A stretch of 64,000 nt of DNA, taken from Trifolium pratense (lineage: Eukaryota; Streptophyta; Magnoliopsida; Fabales; Fabaceae). The stretch lies in contig NC_060065.1 of assembly GCF_020283565.1 (NCBI RefSeq), positions 25,532,409-25,596,408 on the forward strand. The letters are read 5' to 3'. The notes under the pieces were generated by a model that saw only the letters and a list, made by a program, of their open reading frames with translations, was not told the origin of the DNA and searched no databases. This document shows positions 32,575-43,841 of this stretch, piece after piece. The first letter of the stretch is position 1. Every line of letters begins with the position of its first letter. A program made the position numbers and the translations under genes.

Positions 32575-33440
32575 TATTTAATTTATCATTTTTATGTTTT
32601 ACTAGTTTAAAAACACGTGCATTTGCATGTGCATTCGCACGGGTCATTGACTTTTATTCGATATTTAAGTTTTTCATTATATTATATACGGTAACAATTT
32701 AATTAGCATAAAATATTTAAAAATTTGGTATATTATATTATTAAAATATAAGTGAAACTATTTGTGACAAATATAAATGAAACTATTGTGCTATTTTTTT
32801 AAAACTTATTAAATGAATAAATTTTATTATGATTATCAATGACAAATTATCCAATTTTTAATATATTTGTCACAAATAATGGTCTCGTGTATATTTTTTA
32901 ATAAAATATTAAAAATTTGATTAGAAATATTTAGAACGTAAATTTCATAGTAATTAAATTTATTTTATTATTATATTATTAAGAGGAGGAATCCGTTGAT
33001 TCCAGTAGTAAGTTTTCATTGACTTACTATGCTTAATAACTCGATATCGGCATTATATTTCTTCAATCCAATCGTTGAATTCAAAGATTTCATTGAGTAT
33101 ATCAACTACACAATTTTTTATAAAAATTCAAACAATGTAGTTATGTATTCAGACTATTGAAATTTTAAAAGTTTGTCGTACGTTCAATTGAAGTTATCAG
33201 AAAAAGTATCAAATAGTTTTGAATTTTTATAAAAATTTGTAAAATTAATCTACTCAATGAGATTTTTGAATTCAACGGTTGGATTGAGAACCAAAGGACC
33301 AATAAACTTTCAGTAATAACACAAACTTTTATCCACTCATGCCAGTTATCACCAAAACCGAACCTTTAAGAAGTAATCCAAAAAACTCAAACTCACCGAG
33401 TCATAAGTTTTTATTTTAAAAAATCAACCTTAAAAAAATT
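32575..33440. other. AT-rich intergenic DNA with an inverted-repeat MITE relic
   Basis: The arms at about 33060-33130 (TTCAATCCAATCGTTGAATT) and 33220-33290 (inverse) form a foldback of about 230 bp without a clear duplication. The remainder is unremarkable AT-rich sequence. Confidence 0.5.
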
Positions 33441-33800
33441 AAACACTCTTTCTTTGGCCTTCTAGCCAAATCTACCACTTGATTTATTACTGCCACCCCC
33501 ATCAACCAAAACCTCCCTTTCACAAAAAGTCAATTGATTACAAGAAACTAAAGAATCCATCCCCTTGCTAAGCCTGTTTGCAAAAAAATGTAGCCAAAAT
33601 CTTATATAGATTTTCCAATAAGGAGATTGAGAAAAATTCTTCAATACAATTAGGATTAATCACCTTTGAAATTAAAGTAATGAAGTAGGAGAGTAAACCT
33701 CTTAGAAGTGTAGAATTGAAGAAGAATTGATCCATCATGACCTTAATTTTACCCTTGCAATCATCCCAAAAAGCACCTTCAAGAAGCACCCTTTGGTGAA
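33441..33800 (-). pseudogene. Decayed LINE reverse-transcriptase fragment
   Basis: Two overlapping minus-strand frames give LISKVINPNCIEEFFSISLL, NLYKILATFF, ANRLSKGMDSLVSCNQLTF and REVLVDG. They line up with the conserved plant L1 RT segment (LIPKxxxP, FRPISL, YKxxAKxLANRL, QSAFxxGRxxxDG). A frameshift near 33590 separates the two pieces. This is an older relic, unrelated by position to the intact LINE downstream. Confidence 0.65.
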
Positions 33801-34771
33801 GGGAGAGAGAAAGAGACAGAGAGAGTCTTTGGGAACCCTACATCATCAAGTTGAGGCCAAGTCCACTCCTCCACCACCGCAAAGTGCTTCACAAAATATT
33901 TCACCACCTCCTTTCATACCTCCACTCCACCGGTTTCTCCAACCTTCTTAATCTCCACAATAGTATTGTTTCTCTTCCTAGCTTTAACACATGCATGAAA
34001 ATAACTACCAGTATTTATTTGCATCACCTTCTTTTAGCCATTTGGATCTAGATCTTTGATGGGCCAAACAATTTTTACTCTTCAACAAATGCCATCACCT
34101 ATACCCCCTCCATCCTAATTAACTCCTTCACACTCACCATGGTCCCTCCTTTAATATTCAATAGCAAACTATCATTGATCCACCATGACAAAACCCGTAC
34201 GTAGTTGCTTGCCACCTTAATAATATCGTTCTCTTGATCCATTTCTATTAATTTTTCAATCATAGTTAAACGATTCACATTCCTAGCAACCACCCCCCAA
34301 TATTAAAAAGTTTCTCCGTCTCTTTTTTATATTCAACGTCTTCCGATAGGCAAACATTAATTCTCGAGAATGACATCCACCCTTCCTCATCTACTGTATA
34401 CATAGAGAAATATTCCTCTTTTGTTGATGTTGCACACCCATCTTCCTCTCATCATTCCTTCTGTTTTTATTAATATAACAATAACCATTGACCTTCCCTC
34501 GCCCTTCGAGTAAATTCCAGGCATTATTTAACAGTCCCTAGACCATCTAGATTACTCATCCGCCTCCTCCCATACCTCCTGCCACCGCCGCTCTCGAGCA
34601 CCTCCCCTCCCCCCACATCATTTTGATTCTTTCCCCCAATTTCTTCTTTGTGTATTTCTTGAAGTTGTGCCACATCTGACATCTAAATACCACATGTTTT
34701 TTTTAATGAGTCTTGGTCCAAACTCATCATCATTTAAATTTTTTGTAGTCCAAGAAGAACTTGCGTACTTT
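33801..34771. other. Intergenic DNA next to the intact LINE
   Basis: Non-coding sequence with short minus-strand frames (for example 34099-34293) that I do not recognise. The end at 34755-34771 is the left copy of the LINE target-site duplication. Confidence 0.4.
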
Positions 34772-34786
34772 TTGAACCAAACAAAC

Positions 34787-37700
34787 TTACTGCATTTCAT
34801 TAATTATCAAAAGCTCAATACATGAAGGAATAATCTCAAATCTATGGAAACTAGTCCAGGAATTGGTCGCCCTAGCTAAAGTGTGAGCAACCGAATTCAC
34901 TTGTCTCCTAATAAACTTAACTTCAAAGTTCACACATGATAACATAACAAGAATAATTTCATTAACGATTGAAAGAAACTCTGAATTGCCTCGCCGTTTG
35001 GTACGAATAGCATCAACCAACACTTGAGAGTCACTTTCAAACTGGACGCTTTCAAAACCTCTATTCTTAGCTTCATTCATAGCTTGCAATAGTGCCCATG
35101 CTTCACCCTCCTCTGTTGATAAAGTCATTTGTTGCCACTGCGTAATTCCAGCCATAAACGCACCAGAATTATTACGAAAACAAGCACCCATTGCGGTCCT
35201 ACCTTCACCGACAAAAAATGCTGCATCTACATTGCACTTTAACCATCCTATACGAGGCTTTTCCCACCGAATGGTGCTGGCAAGCGGGACATCATGATCA
35301 TCGTTACCTCGCAATTTATGGACGGCAATCCACTCGTTCCACTGCTCAAACGCAGTCCGGCCAACTTGGATTGGGCTTCTAACATTATCGTTCCAAATTT
35401 TATCATTCCGGTTATGCCATATACTCCATAACAACATAGCCACTCTACCTATAATAGCGTAATCCTCATTCCGACACAAGGCAAACATTCTATCTGCCGC
35501 ACTACCTTGCTGACAAGCTGCGGAACCCAAGACAGCTGATAGTCCAGCTGCTTGCCAACTAGATTGAGCAGAAGCGCAGGTGAAAAAAGCGTGTACATCA
35601 TCTTCTACCTCATCTTCACATAATGGACAATGAACATCACAATCAACATGACGTTCTAATAACCGACGCCTCGTTGGAATACATCCCCTACATAACCGCC
35701 AAAGAAGATGACGCGCTTTATGTGGAGCATGTGCTTTCCATATTTCTTTCCAATTGCCGTTCACATGGTATTTATCATTACGGAAAATACACTTCATAGC
35801 AAGCTTGTACCCGGATTTGACAGAGTAACACCCATTTCGTTCCTCCTCCCAAACCATTTTATCCACATAAACTGACCCAATGAGAGGTGTTGCAATAATC
35901 CTCTCTGCCACCTGGACTGGGAATAACATACGAATTTTAGTCACATTCCAAGCTTTATAATTATCTATCATTAGGTCCCTAACAAATAAGTTATACATTC
36001 CTTCAGGTTGAGGCGAAGGAATCCAGCGTTCTCCATTCCCACGTAACCAAGGATCCGACATGACGTGTATCTTGTCACCACCACCAATCCTCCACCGACA
36101 CCCAAGTAAAAGAACCTGTCTAGCTTTCCAGATACTACGCCATGCAAAACTAGGATTATAGCCCAAGGACGCCTCCAACAAAGTAGATCGTGGAAAATAC
36201 CTTGCTTTAATAAGCCTAGCCACCAATGTATCTGGATTTTGTAAAATTTTCCATGCTTGTTTTGCTACCATAGCCATATTAAAGGCTTCAAAATTCCGAA
36301 AACCCAAACCCCCTTTATCTTTGGGGCAAGCAAGTCTCTCCCATGCTAACCAATGAATACCTTTACTATTACCATTACCACCTCCCCACCAAAAGGCATT
36401 TATCATTTTTTCAATATCATCAATAAAAGAAGAAGGGAGGATAAACAAACTCATAACATAAGCTGGGATGGCTTGAAGCACTGACTTTATCATAATCTCT
36501 TTTCCAGCTTTCGATAAGGCTCGTCCTCGCCATGAATTTATCCTCTTCCAGATACGGTCTTTAATATAGGAAAAAATTGCCTTCTTACTTCTACCTACCA
36601 TAGACGGTAGGCCGAGATAAATACCTGTTCCCAACACATGTCGCACACCAAGTATACCGGCTAAATCAGCTTGAGCCGCCCGTGACATATTGCGACTAAT
36701 GAACACCTCAGACTTAGACAGGTTAATTTCCTGACCCGAGGCCTGTTCATAAGTTTGTAGAATACTTAAGAGTTGGGTCACCTCAGCAACATTAGCTCTG
36801 CAAAATAAAAAACAGTCATCTGCAAACAAGAGATGAGACACTTCCGGGGCGCCTCGACAAATTCGCACACCATGAATGTCTCCTTGTCTAACAGCTTGGT
36901 GTATTAGAGCGGTCAGTCCTTCCGCCACAAGAATAAATAAATAAGGGGACAGTGGGTCTCCCTGCCGTAAACCTCTTCCCGGAGTAATAGGACCAACCTT
37001 GTCAAAATTCATAAGCACTGAATAGTTAACATAACTCACACACATCATCATCCATTGTATCCACTTCTCTCCAAACCCCATTTTGACTAACATACCACGA
37101 AGGAAACCCCAATCCACCTTGTCATAAGCCTTACTAATATCAATTTTTAATGCTAACTCACCTCTATATCCTCTAGTCTTTCTCTTCATAGCATGTATAA
37201 CTTCAATAGCAATAAGGGCATTATCAAGGATCGACCGACCTTCGACAAAAGCTGACTGCTCCTGGGAAACACATTTATCCAGACAAAGCTTCAACCTATT
37301 AGCAAGCACTTTAGAAACTATCTTGTAGAGGACATTACACAGAGAAATAGGTCTCAAATCTTTCATCGAAGTAGGATTATCACATTTAGGGATGAGACAA
37401 ATATTAGTTTCATTAAGGCTAGAAGGAAAATACCCCCTATCTAACCAGGAAGATGCAGCTACAAAGATATCGTCTCCGCAATGTTCCCAGAACCTTTGGT
37501 AGAAAGCTGGGTTGAAACCATCAGGACCTAGGGATTTATCCGGATGCATCTGAAATAAAGCTTGTTGTAATTCAATTTTGGTCAGGGGTGCCATAAGTAA
37601 ATGATTATCCTCCTCTGTCACCCTTTGCTGGATAAGATTAAGCACGGGTTCATGAATGCCGCTTATATTTCTGAAGAGAGCATTAAAATAGTTCTTAGCT

Positions 37701-38866
37701 ACCCGGCACAAATCCTCTTGAGTATGGACTGCAGTACCTGCTTCATCCATGAGTTTGGTAATCTTTTTTTTCTTACTACGAACTGAAGCGGACATATGAA
37801 AAAATCGAGTATTCAAGTAACCTTCTTGAAGCCAATGCATCTTGGCTCGCTGCTTCCAGTACCCTTCCTCTTGAACCAGTAAAGTAGCATGCTTATCAGA
37901 ACATTCCTGAAACCTCTTACTCTCTTCCTCCCCCTGATTATCCCTCAACGCCTCCATCTCCCGGACACATTCTGCTATCTCTTGTTTAAACTTCACTCTT
38001 TTCCTTTTGCCCCACCTTTGTAACTTGTTAGCACACCGAGCAACACGATCAACTATCGCAACATTGTCATTCACACCCCACCCATCAATCACCGTCTCTT
38101 CCAAATCCGGTTCCTTCAGCCATTTATTCTCAAACCGAAAGGCGCCATTGAAGCGGACTGTTATAGTAGGAGAGCATTGGAGTAAAATTGGACTATGATC
38201 TGAATGTGAAGCCAAGAGGTTAGATAGTCTTACGTCAGGAAAGAGATGCAGCCAACTCGTACTAGCCATAGCTCTATCCAACCGCTCTTCAATAACATGA
38301 GGTGTACCTCTACTTTTGATCCAAGTAAATGGGTGTCCTGCAAGAGGAATATCGATCAAATTACAGTCAGCGATAGCTTGTCTGAATCCCATACACAACC
38401 AATTGGGATGTGGGTGAATGCCCTTTTTATCCTCTTGTGAAAGTAGATCATTAAAATCACCAATTATACACCAGGGTACAGGGGACATATTAACTAACTC
38501 TCGCAAAAGATTCCATGCCTGTCTCCGTCTACTACGCTCCGGGTATCCATAATAACATGTTAATCTCCACTCCCCCTTCTGCTCATCCTCCACTAACATA
38601 TTAATAAAGTTTCTCGAATAATTTAAAACGCTACATTTATTATTATCCTTCCAGAACACCGCCAGACCTCCACTCTGCCCCTCCACATCAATAGCCAGAC
38701 AAGAATCGTAACCCAATGTAACCCGAATAGGTTCAAGGTGTCTAGCATGAGATAATGTTTCAGACAAGAATAAAATATCCGGCTTATGTTCTCGGGCAAG
38801 CTTCCGCAAATTAGGAATTGCGCTCGGGCCGCCCAAGCCCCGACAATTCCAACTAAGAATATTCAT
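34787..38866 (-). CDS. LINE ORF2 polyprotein: endonuclease, reverse transcriptase, RNase H
   Basis: 1,359 aa, uninterrupted. It supplies target nicking and target-primed reverse transcription for the LINE. Domains in order: an AP-type endonuclease at about residues 1-225 (MNILSWNCRGLGG, LSETLS, IGDFNDLL, SHSDHSPIL); reverse transcriptase at about 470-740 (LRPISLCNVLYKIVSKVLAN, KIDISKAYDKVDW, GLRQGDPLSPYLF, catalytic FADDCFLF); a zinc-binding zf-RVT region at about 1050-1130 (HKARHLLWRLCRGCIPTRR, HCPLCEDEVEDDVHAFFTC); RNase H at about 1200-1330 (KCNVDAAFF, EEGEAWALLQAM, FESDSQVLVDAI, NSVAHTLARA). The start ATG overlaps the ORF1 stop (ATGA), suggesting coupled translation. Key catalytic residues look intact. 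Confidence 0.92.
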   Translation of the reverse strand: MNILSWNCRGLGGPSAIPNLRKLAREHKPDILFLSETLSHARHLEPIRVTLGYDSCLAIDVEGQSGGLAVFWKDNNKCSVLNYSRNFINMLVEDEQKGEWRLTCYYGYPERSRRRQAWNLLRELVNMSPVPWCIIGDFNDLLSQEDKKGIHPHPNWLCMGFRQAIADCNLIDIPLAGHPFTWIKSRGTPHVIEERLDRAMASTSWLHLFPDVRLSNLLASHSDHSPILLQCSPTITVRFNGAFRFENKWLKEPDLEETVIDGWGVNDNVAIVDRVARCANKLQRWGKRKRVKFKQEIAECVREMEALRDNQGEEESKRFQECSDKHATLLVQEEGYWKQRAKMHWLQEGYLNTRFFHMSASVRSKKKKITKLMDEAGTAVHTQEDLCRVAKNYFNALFRNISGIHEPVLNLIQQRVTEEDNHLLMAPLTKIELQQALFQMHPDKSLGPDGFNPAFYQRFWEHCGDDIFVAASSWLDRGYFPSSLNETNICLIPKCDNPTSMKDLRPISLCNVLYKIVSKVLANRLKLCLDKCVSQEQSAFVEGRSILDNALIAIEVIHAMKRKTRGYRGELALKIDISKAYDKVDWGFLRGMLVKMGFGEKWIQWMMMCVSYVNYSVLMNFDKVGPITPGRGLRQGDPLSPYLFILVAEGLTALIHQAVRQGDIHGVRICRGAPEVSHLLFADDCFLFCRANVAEVTQLLSILQTYEQASGQEINLSKSEVFISRNMSRAAQADLAGILGVRHVLGTGIYLGLPSMVGRSKKAIFSYIKDRIWKRINSWRGRALSKAGKEIMIKSVLQAIPAYVMSLFILPSSFIDDIEKMINAFWWGGGNGNSKGIHWLAWERLACPKDKGGLGFRNFEAFNMAMVAKQAWKILQNPDTLVARLIKARYFPRSTLLEASLGYNPSFAWRSIWKARQVLLLGCRWRIGGGDKIHVMSDPWLRGNGERWIPSPQPEGMYNLFVRDLMIDNYKAWNVTKIRMLFPVQVAERIIATPLIGSVYVDKMVWEEERNGCYSVKSGYKLAMKCIFRNDKYHVNGNWKEIWKAHAPHKARHLLWRLCRGCIPTRRRLLERHVDCDVHCPLCEDEVEDDVHAFFTCASAQSSWQAAGLSAVLGSAACQQGSAADRMFALCRNEDYAIIGRVAMLLWSIWHNRNDKIWNDNVRSPIQVGRTAFEQWNEWIAVHKLRGNDDHDVPLASTIRWEKPRIGWLKCNVDAAFFVGEGRTAMGACFRNNSGAFMAGITQWQQMTLSTEEGEAWALLQAMNEAKNRGFESVQFESDSQVLVDAIRTKRRGNSEFLSIVNEIILVMLSCVNFEVKFIRRQVNSVAHTLARATNSWTSFHRFEIIPSCIELLIINEMQ

Positions 38867-40083
38867 GAGTCCCGGCAGTCCTGGGAACTGCCAGGACCTG
38901 CCGATAAAAAATGCTGGTTAAGTTGCTCATCTGTTGCTGCAGGAGTTATAACTTCAGCACGTCTGCGCTTTTTCTCCATATGATTTTCCATCTGCTCAGG
39001 GTGAACCACATCAGTTAACAATGGGGTAATCTGCCTACTTTCTCTCAGATTGGACCTAGCAGAGAGGGCTAAAAGCGGTGTATCAACATTCCTAATAACG
39101 CCTGGTACAGTGGGAACAACTGAATTTCGTCTATTAGTTACTATTGACGGGGTAGTTATTATGTCATTGTTGTCGTGAAGCACCACAGAGTTAACCCCTG
39201 GTTCACTTTCCCTATCTGTAGCATGTGCACTTGGACGTTCTGAATGAGAATGGGAAGAATGCGAAGAATTCGGTGCACTTCCCCTTGACTGGCTTCCAGT
39301 AAACGTATCAGCCCTACCGCTCCCTTCCTCATGCAACCATCGCGAGTCCATACAACCACCAGGACGGCGAACATCTGCTCTAATTTCGCTAGACCAACTT
39401 CGCCTCCCATCATCCCTCTCCATGGCATACCTAACATCACACTTATCTTCTGAGTGGCCAAGGATGCCACACACAAAGCAAAAGAGTCCGAGTTTTTCAT
39501 ATTTGAACTTGACAACACCCCCCTCACCACCATTCACAGCAATCCTCTTCTCGATTTTTAATGGTTTTCTAACATCTACCCGAACTTTCACCCTCAAATA
39601 CTGTCTCCAGAAGCTCGTGTTATTATTTTTATCATACTCCAAAAATTCTCCAATATAGTTTGCCAACCCTTTCCCTACCTTCTCAATCATCATTCCTACC
39701 GGAACATTATGAATTTGCACCCAAAAGTTGACATGAAATAACGGAATATCATATAGTGAAACTCCCACCTTTAACCTTTCAACAATCAGTGTAAAGTTGT
39801 CAAAAGTCCAAGGCCCACCCTTGATTACCGCTTCAATATCCAATGGATGAAAGAATTTGAACAAGTACAAACCATGTGAAGATTGCTTTACTGACATACT
39901 CTTCACCGGCCTCCATACCTCAGCCAATCGCACCTTCATGACGTTGAACTTAATAGGGCGGTCATGGACAAACCGACCTACCAAGCATAAGCTAACATCA
40001 TCTTGTTCAGTATCATTCTCCTCCAGCTCGAAATTCAAAACCTCCTCCTCGCCTAGATTAAGGTTCTCTAGATTAGCTTCCAT
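38863..40083 (-). CDS. LINE ORF1 gag-like nucleic-acid-binding protein
   Basis: 406 aa from the ATG at 40083 (MEANLENLNLGEEEV). The frame is open back to 40197, but that extension is hydrophobic and atypical, so 40083 is preferred. It resembles the DUF4283-type ORF1 of plant L1 elements: a conserved region at about residues 30-180 with GGPWTFDNFTLIVERL, then a CCHC knuckle CFVCGILGHSEDKC at about residue 200, and a Ser/Arg/His-rich tail. Family knowledge says it binds LINE RNA. The last codon overlaps the ORF2 start. Confidence 0.88.
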   Translation of the reverse strand: MEANLENLNLGEEEVLNFELEENDTEQDDVSLCLVGRFVHDRPIKFNVMKVRLAEVWRPVKSMSVKQSSHGLYLFKFFHPLDIEAVIKGGPWTFDNFTLIVERLKVGVSLYDIPLFHVNFWVQIHNVPVGMMIEKVGKGLANYIGEFLEYDKNNNTSFWRQYLRVKVRVDVRKPLKIEKRIAVNGGEGGVVKFKYEKLGLFCFVCGILGHSEDKCDVRYAMERDDGRRSWSSEIRADVRRPGGCMDSRWLHEEGSGRADTFTGSQSRGSAPNSSHSSHSHSERPSAHATDRESEPGVNSVVLHDNNDIITTPSIVTNRRNSVVPTVPGVIRNVDTPLLALSARSNLRESRQITPLLTDVVHPEQMENHMEKKRRRAEVITPAATDEQLNQHFLSAGPGSSQDCRDS

Positions 40084-41049
40084 GGTGAAAACAAAACGCA
40101 GCAACCTGACAAAACCAAAGCAGAGCAACAACCCAGAGCGAAAACGCAACGCAGCCGGGAAAACAGAGCAAAGTAGACGGAAACAAAAAACGCACAACTC
40201 TCACGATAACGGAGAGAGAAACTAACAACTCTCACAAAGGAGACAGTCCCAAATCCCTAGCAAGACCCCGTGGCTATCTTGCTATAATTTCCAATAACCC
40301 TGGCAAAACCCCTTGAATGTTTTTGCCTATGTTGCAATATGAATGAAAGACAGAGGAACGGCAATACCACAAAAGAAAATCAGAGGGTGGGTAACCCTTA
40401 TCAATACTTTAAATCGAAACAGAAGAAGAATTTGAAAGAGAAGTCGAAACAGAAGTACTGCATCGTTATCCCAAGAGAAGCTTTTGCGGCGAAGAGAATA
40501 GAGCAAACCCTATCGGCGGCGGCCTGAGTAGGATAATCGAAACCCTGAACCCTATCGGCGGCGGCCGGAAGAGAATCAAAAAATTAGCTACTTATTCCTT
40601 GATTTCTGTCCATCTGGCGAGAAGAATGACGAGAGATTGACGATGAGGAAAGAAGGGAAAGGGGATCGCCGCAAGCCCTAGCAGAGAAGAGAAAGGGGAT
40701 CGCCGCTAAAGGTGAATAAGACCCTATGTTTAATTAAGAACTTGTGTACTTTAAAAACATAATTAAATGGGATAAAAAATTAACTTCGTGTACTTTTATA
40801 AAGATAAAAGATTTATGTAAAAAAAACAAATAATTACTAATAAATAAAATAAAAAATCAACCCATGCACATTTATAAAGATAAATGATTAATTTGAAGAA
40901 AAAAAAAAGAAAAAAGAAAAAGAATGAATTTATTATTGATAAATACCATAAAAGACTTGTAAATTGTAATGTAATTTTAGTATGCTAGAATTTTCAAATT
41001 TCACCTCGATAAGTGGCTATTAAATATTTGAGGCTGGATGCTCGTGGTT

Positions 41050-43738
41050 AGAGTGTGGCGCTTTTCCCCCAAGCCTTAACTCAACAAATATCGCTCTTAT
41101 TCCAAAAGGTGAGTCGCAAGCATCCATGAAGGATTGGAGGCCAATTTCTTTGTGCAATGTTCATTATAAAATTGTTGCGAAGGTTCTTGCAAATAGGCTG
41201 AAATCAATTCTTGAAAAGTGTATATCTGAAAATCAATCAGCTTTTGTCCCAGGAAGATCAATTCTTGATAATGCAATGGCTACCATTGAAATCATTCACT
41301 ATATGAAGTCTAAAACAAAAGGTAAGAAGGGTGAGGTAGCGCTTAAGCTGGACATTAGCAAGTTTTATGACCGTATCGATTGGGAATACTTAAAAGATAT
41401 CATGACAAAGATGGGTTTCTCTCAATAGTGGATTTGGTGGATTATGTTATGTGTTGAAATAGTGGACTACTCAATCATTGTCAACGGTAACTTGGTGGGA
41501 CCTGTTGTTCCTGGTAGAGGCTTACGACAAGGCGACCCTTTATCGCAGTATCTCTTTATAATATGTGCAGAAGGACTTTCAGCTCTAATTCGCCAAGCTG
41601 AGAACAGAGGGGATTTACATGGTATCAAGGTATGCAGGCGAGCACCTATTATCTCTCATGTCCTTTTCGCAAATGATTGCTTCCTATTCTTTAAAGCAAC
41701 GGTTAATGAGGCTATTGTGTTAAAGAACATTCTATCAGTTTATGAAGCGGCATCCGGTCAAGCTATCAATCTCCAAAAGTCTGAGTTCTATTGTAGTAGA
41801 AATGTACACGCTGATTTGCGTGAAGATATTGCTCACCAGCTTGGTGTGACTCAAGTCCTAGGCACCGGAAAGTATTTTGGCCTTCCATCCATGATTGGTA
41901 GAAGCAAAAAGTCAACTTTTAAATTTATAAAGGACAGAATTTGGAAGAAAATCAACTCTTGGGGTAGTAGACATCTCTCTCAAGCAGACACAGAAGTCAT
42001 GATTAAATCAATCATGCAATCCATTCCAACGTATGTGATGAGCATTTTTCTACTCCCTAAAACCTTACTGGATGACATAGAAAAGATGCTTAATTCCTTT
42101 TGGTGGGGTCATAGTGGTAACAACGGTCGCGGATTACACTGGCTCTCTTGGGAACGACTCTCGGTGAGCAAAGATTATGGTGGTATGGGCTTCAAAAATC
42201 ATCAAGAATTCAATATGGTCATGCTAGGCAAACAAGCTTGGAATTTAATTACAAGACCAAGCAACTTAGTCACAAAATTACTCAAAGCTAAATATTTTCC
42301 AAATTGTGATTTTTTCGAGTCGAGCATCGGGCATAATCCAAGCTATGTCTGGAGGAGTATATGGAGTTCTAAGTCACTAGTCCAAGGGGGGTGCCGGTGG
42401 ACTATTGGTATCGGCAAGCATATAAATATATGGGAGCAACATTGGCTCAAGGAAGGCATGCCACTTACTACACCTTTTGACATGCAACTGTTTGGTGATA
42501 TTACAAAAGTAAAGGACCTCATGTTGATCAACTCAAAAACATGAGATTTTGACAAGATCCGTGGTATTTTTGACAACATTACTATGAGACGGATTATGCA
42601 GACTCCTCTTTATGCTTCTGTTCGTGATGACAAGCTAGTATGGAAGTTGGAACAAGACGATGTTTATTTTGTCTGCAGTGCTTACAAACAATGTGTTAAT
42701 GATGCAAGTTAATTATCAAGACAGACACGGTGTTCCAGGTCAATGGAATAATATCTGGCGTACCAAAATTCCTCCAAAAGTGAAGAACCTTATTTGGCGC
42801 ATTGGTCGGGATGTATTACCAACACGCAAGAAGCTTAATAGCTGTGGAGTACAATGTCCAATGCATTGGGATGTCTGTAACGATGGAGACGAAGATAGTA
42901 TGCATGTGCTGTTTTCATGTACAAGAAGTATTCAGTGCTGGTAGCGAGCAGGTTTATGGGCTCATATCGGTACAGGTCTGGTCGCTAATAACAATATCGC
43001 AGAAAATTTGTTCTCAATTTTGCACCGGTTGAATAAAGACCAGCAAGATTTTTTTTGTGTACTGGTGTGGATCATATGGAAGCGCAGGAACAACAAAGTG
43101 TGGGAAAATGTCACTGATTCTGACCAAACTGTGGTTGAACGTGCTAAACATTTAATCACGTCCTGGCGAAATGCACAACAGATCCGTCAATCAGCCAATA
43201 TAACTCAGCCGAGTCCTCAACAAACGGTCTGGACCAAGCCAAGACATGAAAGATACAAGTGTAATGTAGATGCTTCCTTTTCGCTAGATCGCAACAAGGT
43301 GGGACTTGATATGTGTTTAATGGATGATCATGGTAGGTTTGTGGCTGCGAGAACAAAGTGGATAGAACCTATAGTCGACGTGGAGATTGGTGAAGCCATA
43401 GGCTTGCTGCATGCTCTCAAATGGGTAGAAGAAATGCAGTTATATGACACTGACTTTGAAATGGATTGCAAAAAGATAGTCGACAGTCTTTACAGTAAAA
43501 GAACCTAACTCTCTGATCTTGGTGCTATTTTAAATGATTGTAGAAATATTCTAGCTTCTAATCTAGTGAACTCTGATGTTAAGTTCATTAGGAGACAAGC
43601 AAATGAAGTTGCTCATAGGTTTGCCGGGGCGGCTACAACTCTAGCTAGTTTCCATAATTTTATCACTATATCATCTTGTATTTACAACATTATTATTAAT
43701 GAAATGAGATAAGCATTTTTCCGTAAAAAAAGAAGAAG
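41050..43738 (+). mobile_element. Second long LINE copy, 5'-truncated and decayed
   Basis: L1-type ORF2 from the middle of RT to the 3' end, plus strand, opposite to the neighbouring intact LINE. Segments: 41126-41428 (DWRPISLCNVHYKIVAKVLA), 41444-42544 (GLRQGDPLSQYLF, FANDCFLFFK), 42660-42944 (zinc-binding) and 43008-43508 (RNase H, YKCNVDASFSLDRNKVGLDM). Stops at about 41426, 42542 and 43506 and a change of the catalytic FADD to FAND make it inactive. It ends in an A-rich tail at about 43725-43738. No duplication was recognised. Confidence 0.82.
41444..42544 (+). pseudogene. LINE RT fragment with FAND in place of FADD
   Basis: A 366-codon open stretch covering the RT palm C-terminal half and the connection region. 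The first catalytic aspartate of the FADD box is Asn, a lesion expected to abolish polymerase activity. The open length reflects recent origin rather than function. Confidence 0.75.
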
Positions 43739-43841
43739 TGGGATGACTGAATTCGAACTCAAATCTATCTACATATATAATACAATGTGCATGCCAACGG
43801 GGTAAGAACTTTTGGTATGAAATTCTAACATAATTTAATTT

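Larger units (their letters stand above)
34772..40735 (-). mobile_element. Full-length L1-type LINE with two open ORFs
   Basis: A 5,964-bp non-LTR retrotransposon in minus orientation. Its 5' leader (about 40084-40735) has repeated CCTATCGGCGGCGGCC and GGGGATCGCCGC words. ORF1 (gag-like) and ORF2 (endonuclease, RT, RNase H) overlap by four bases, and a short A-tract ends the element near 34772. AAGAACTTGYGTACTTT occurs at 34755-34771 and 40736-40752, matching at 16 of 17 bases. A duplication this well preserved together with uninterrupted ORFs of 407 and 1,359 codons points to recent insertion and possible competence for autonomous retrotransposition. Confidence 0.88.

Noticed and set aside
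39159..39533. 124-codon ORF overlapping LINE ORF1
   Set aside because: Another frame of ORF1 without conserved motifs; the long ORF1 frame has the zinc knuckle.
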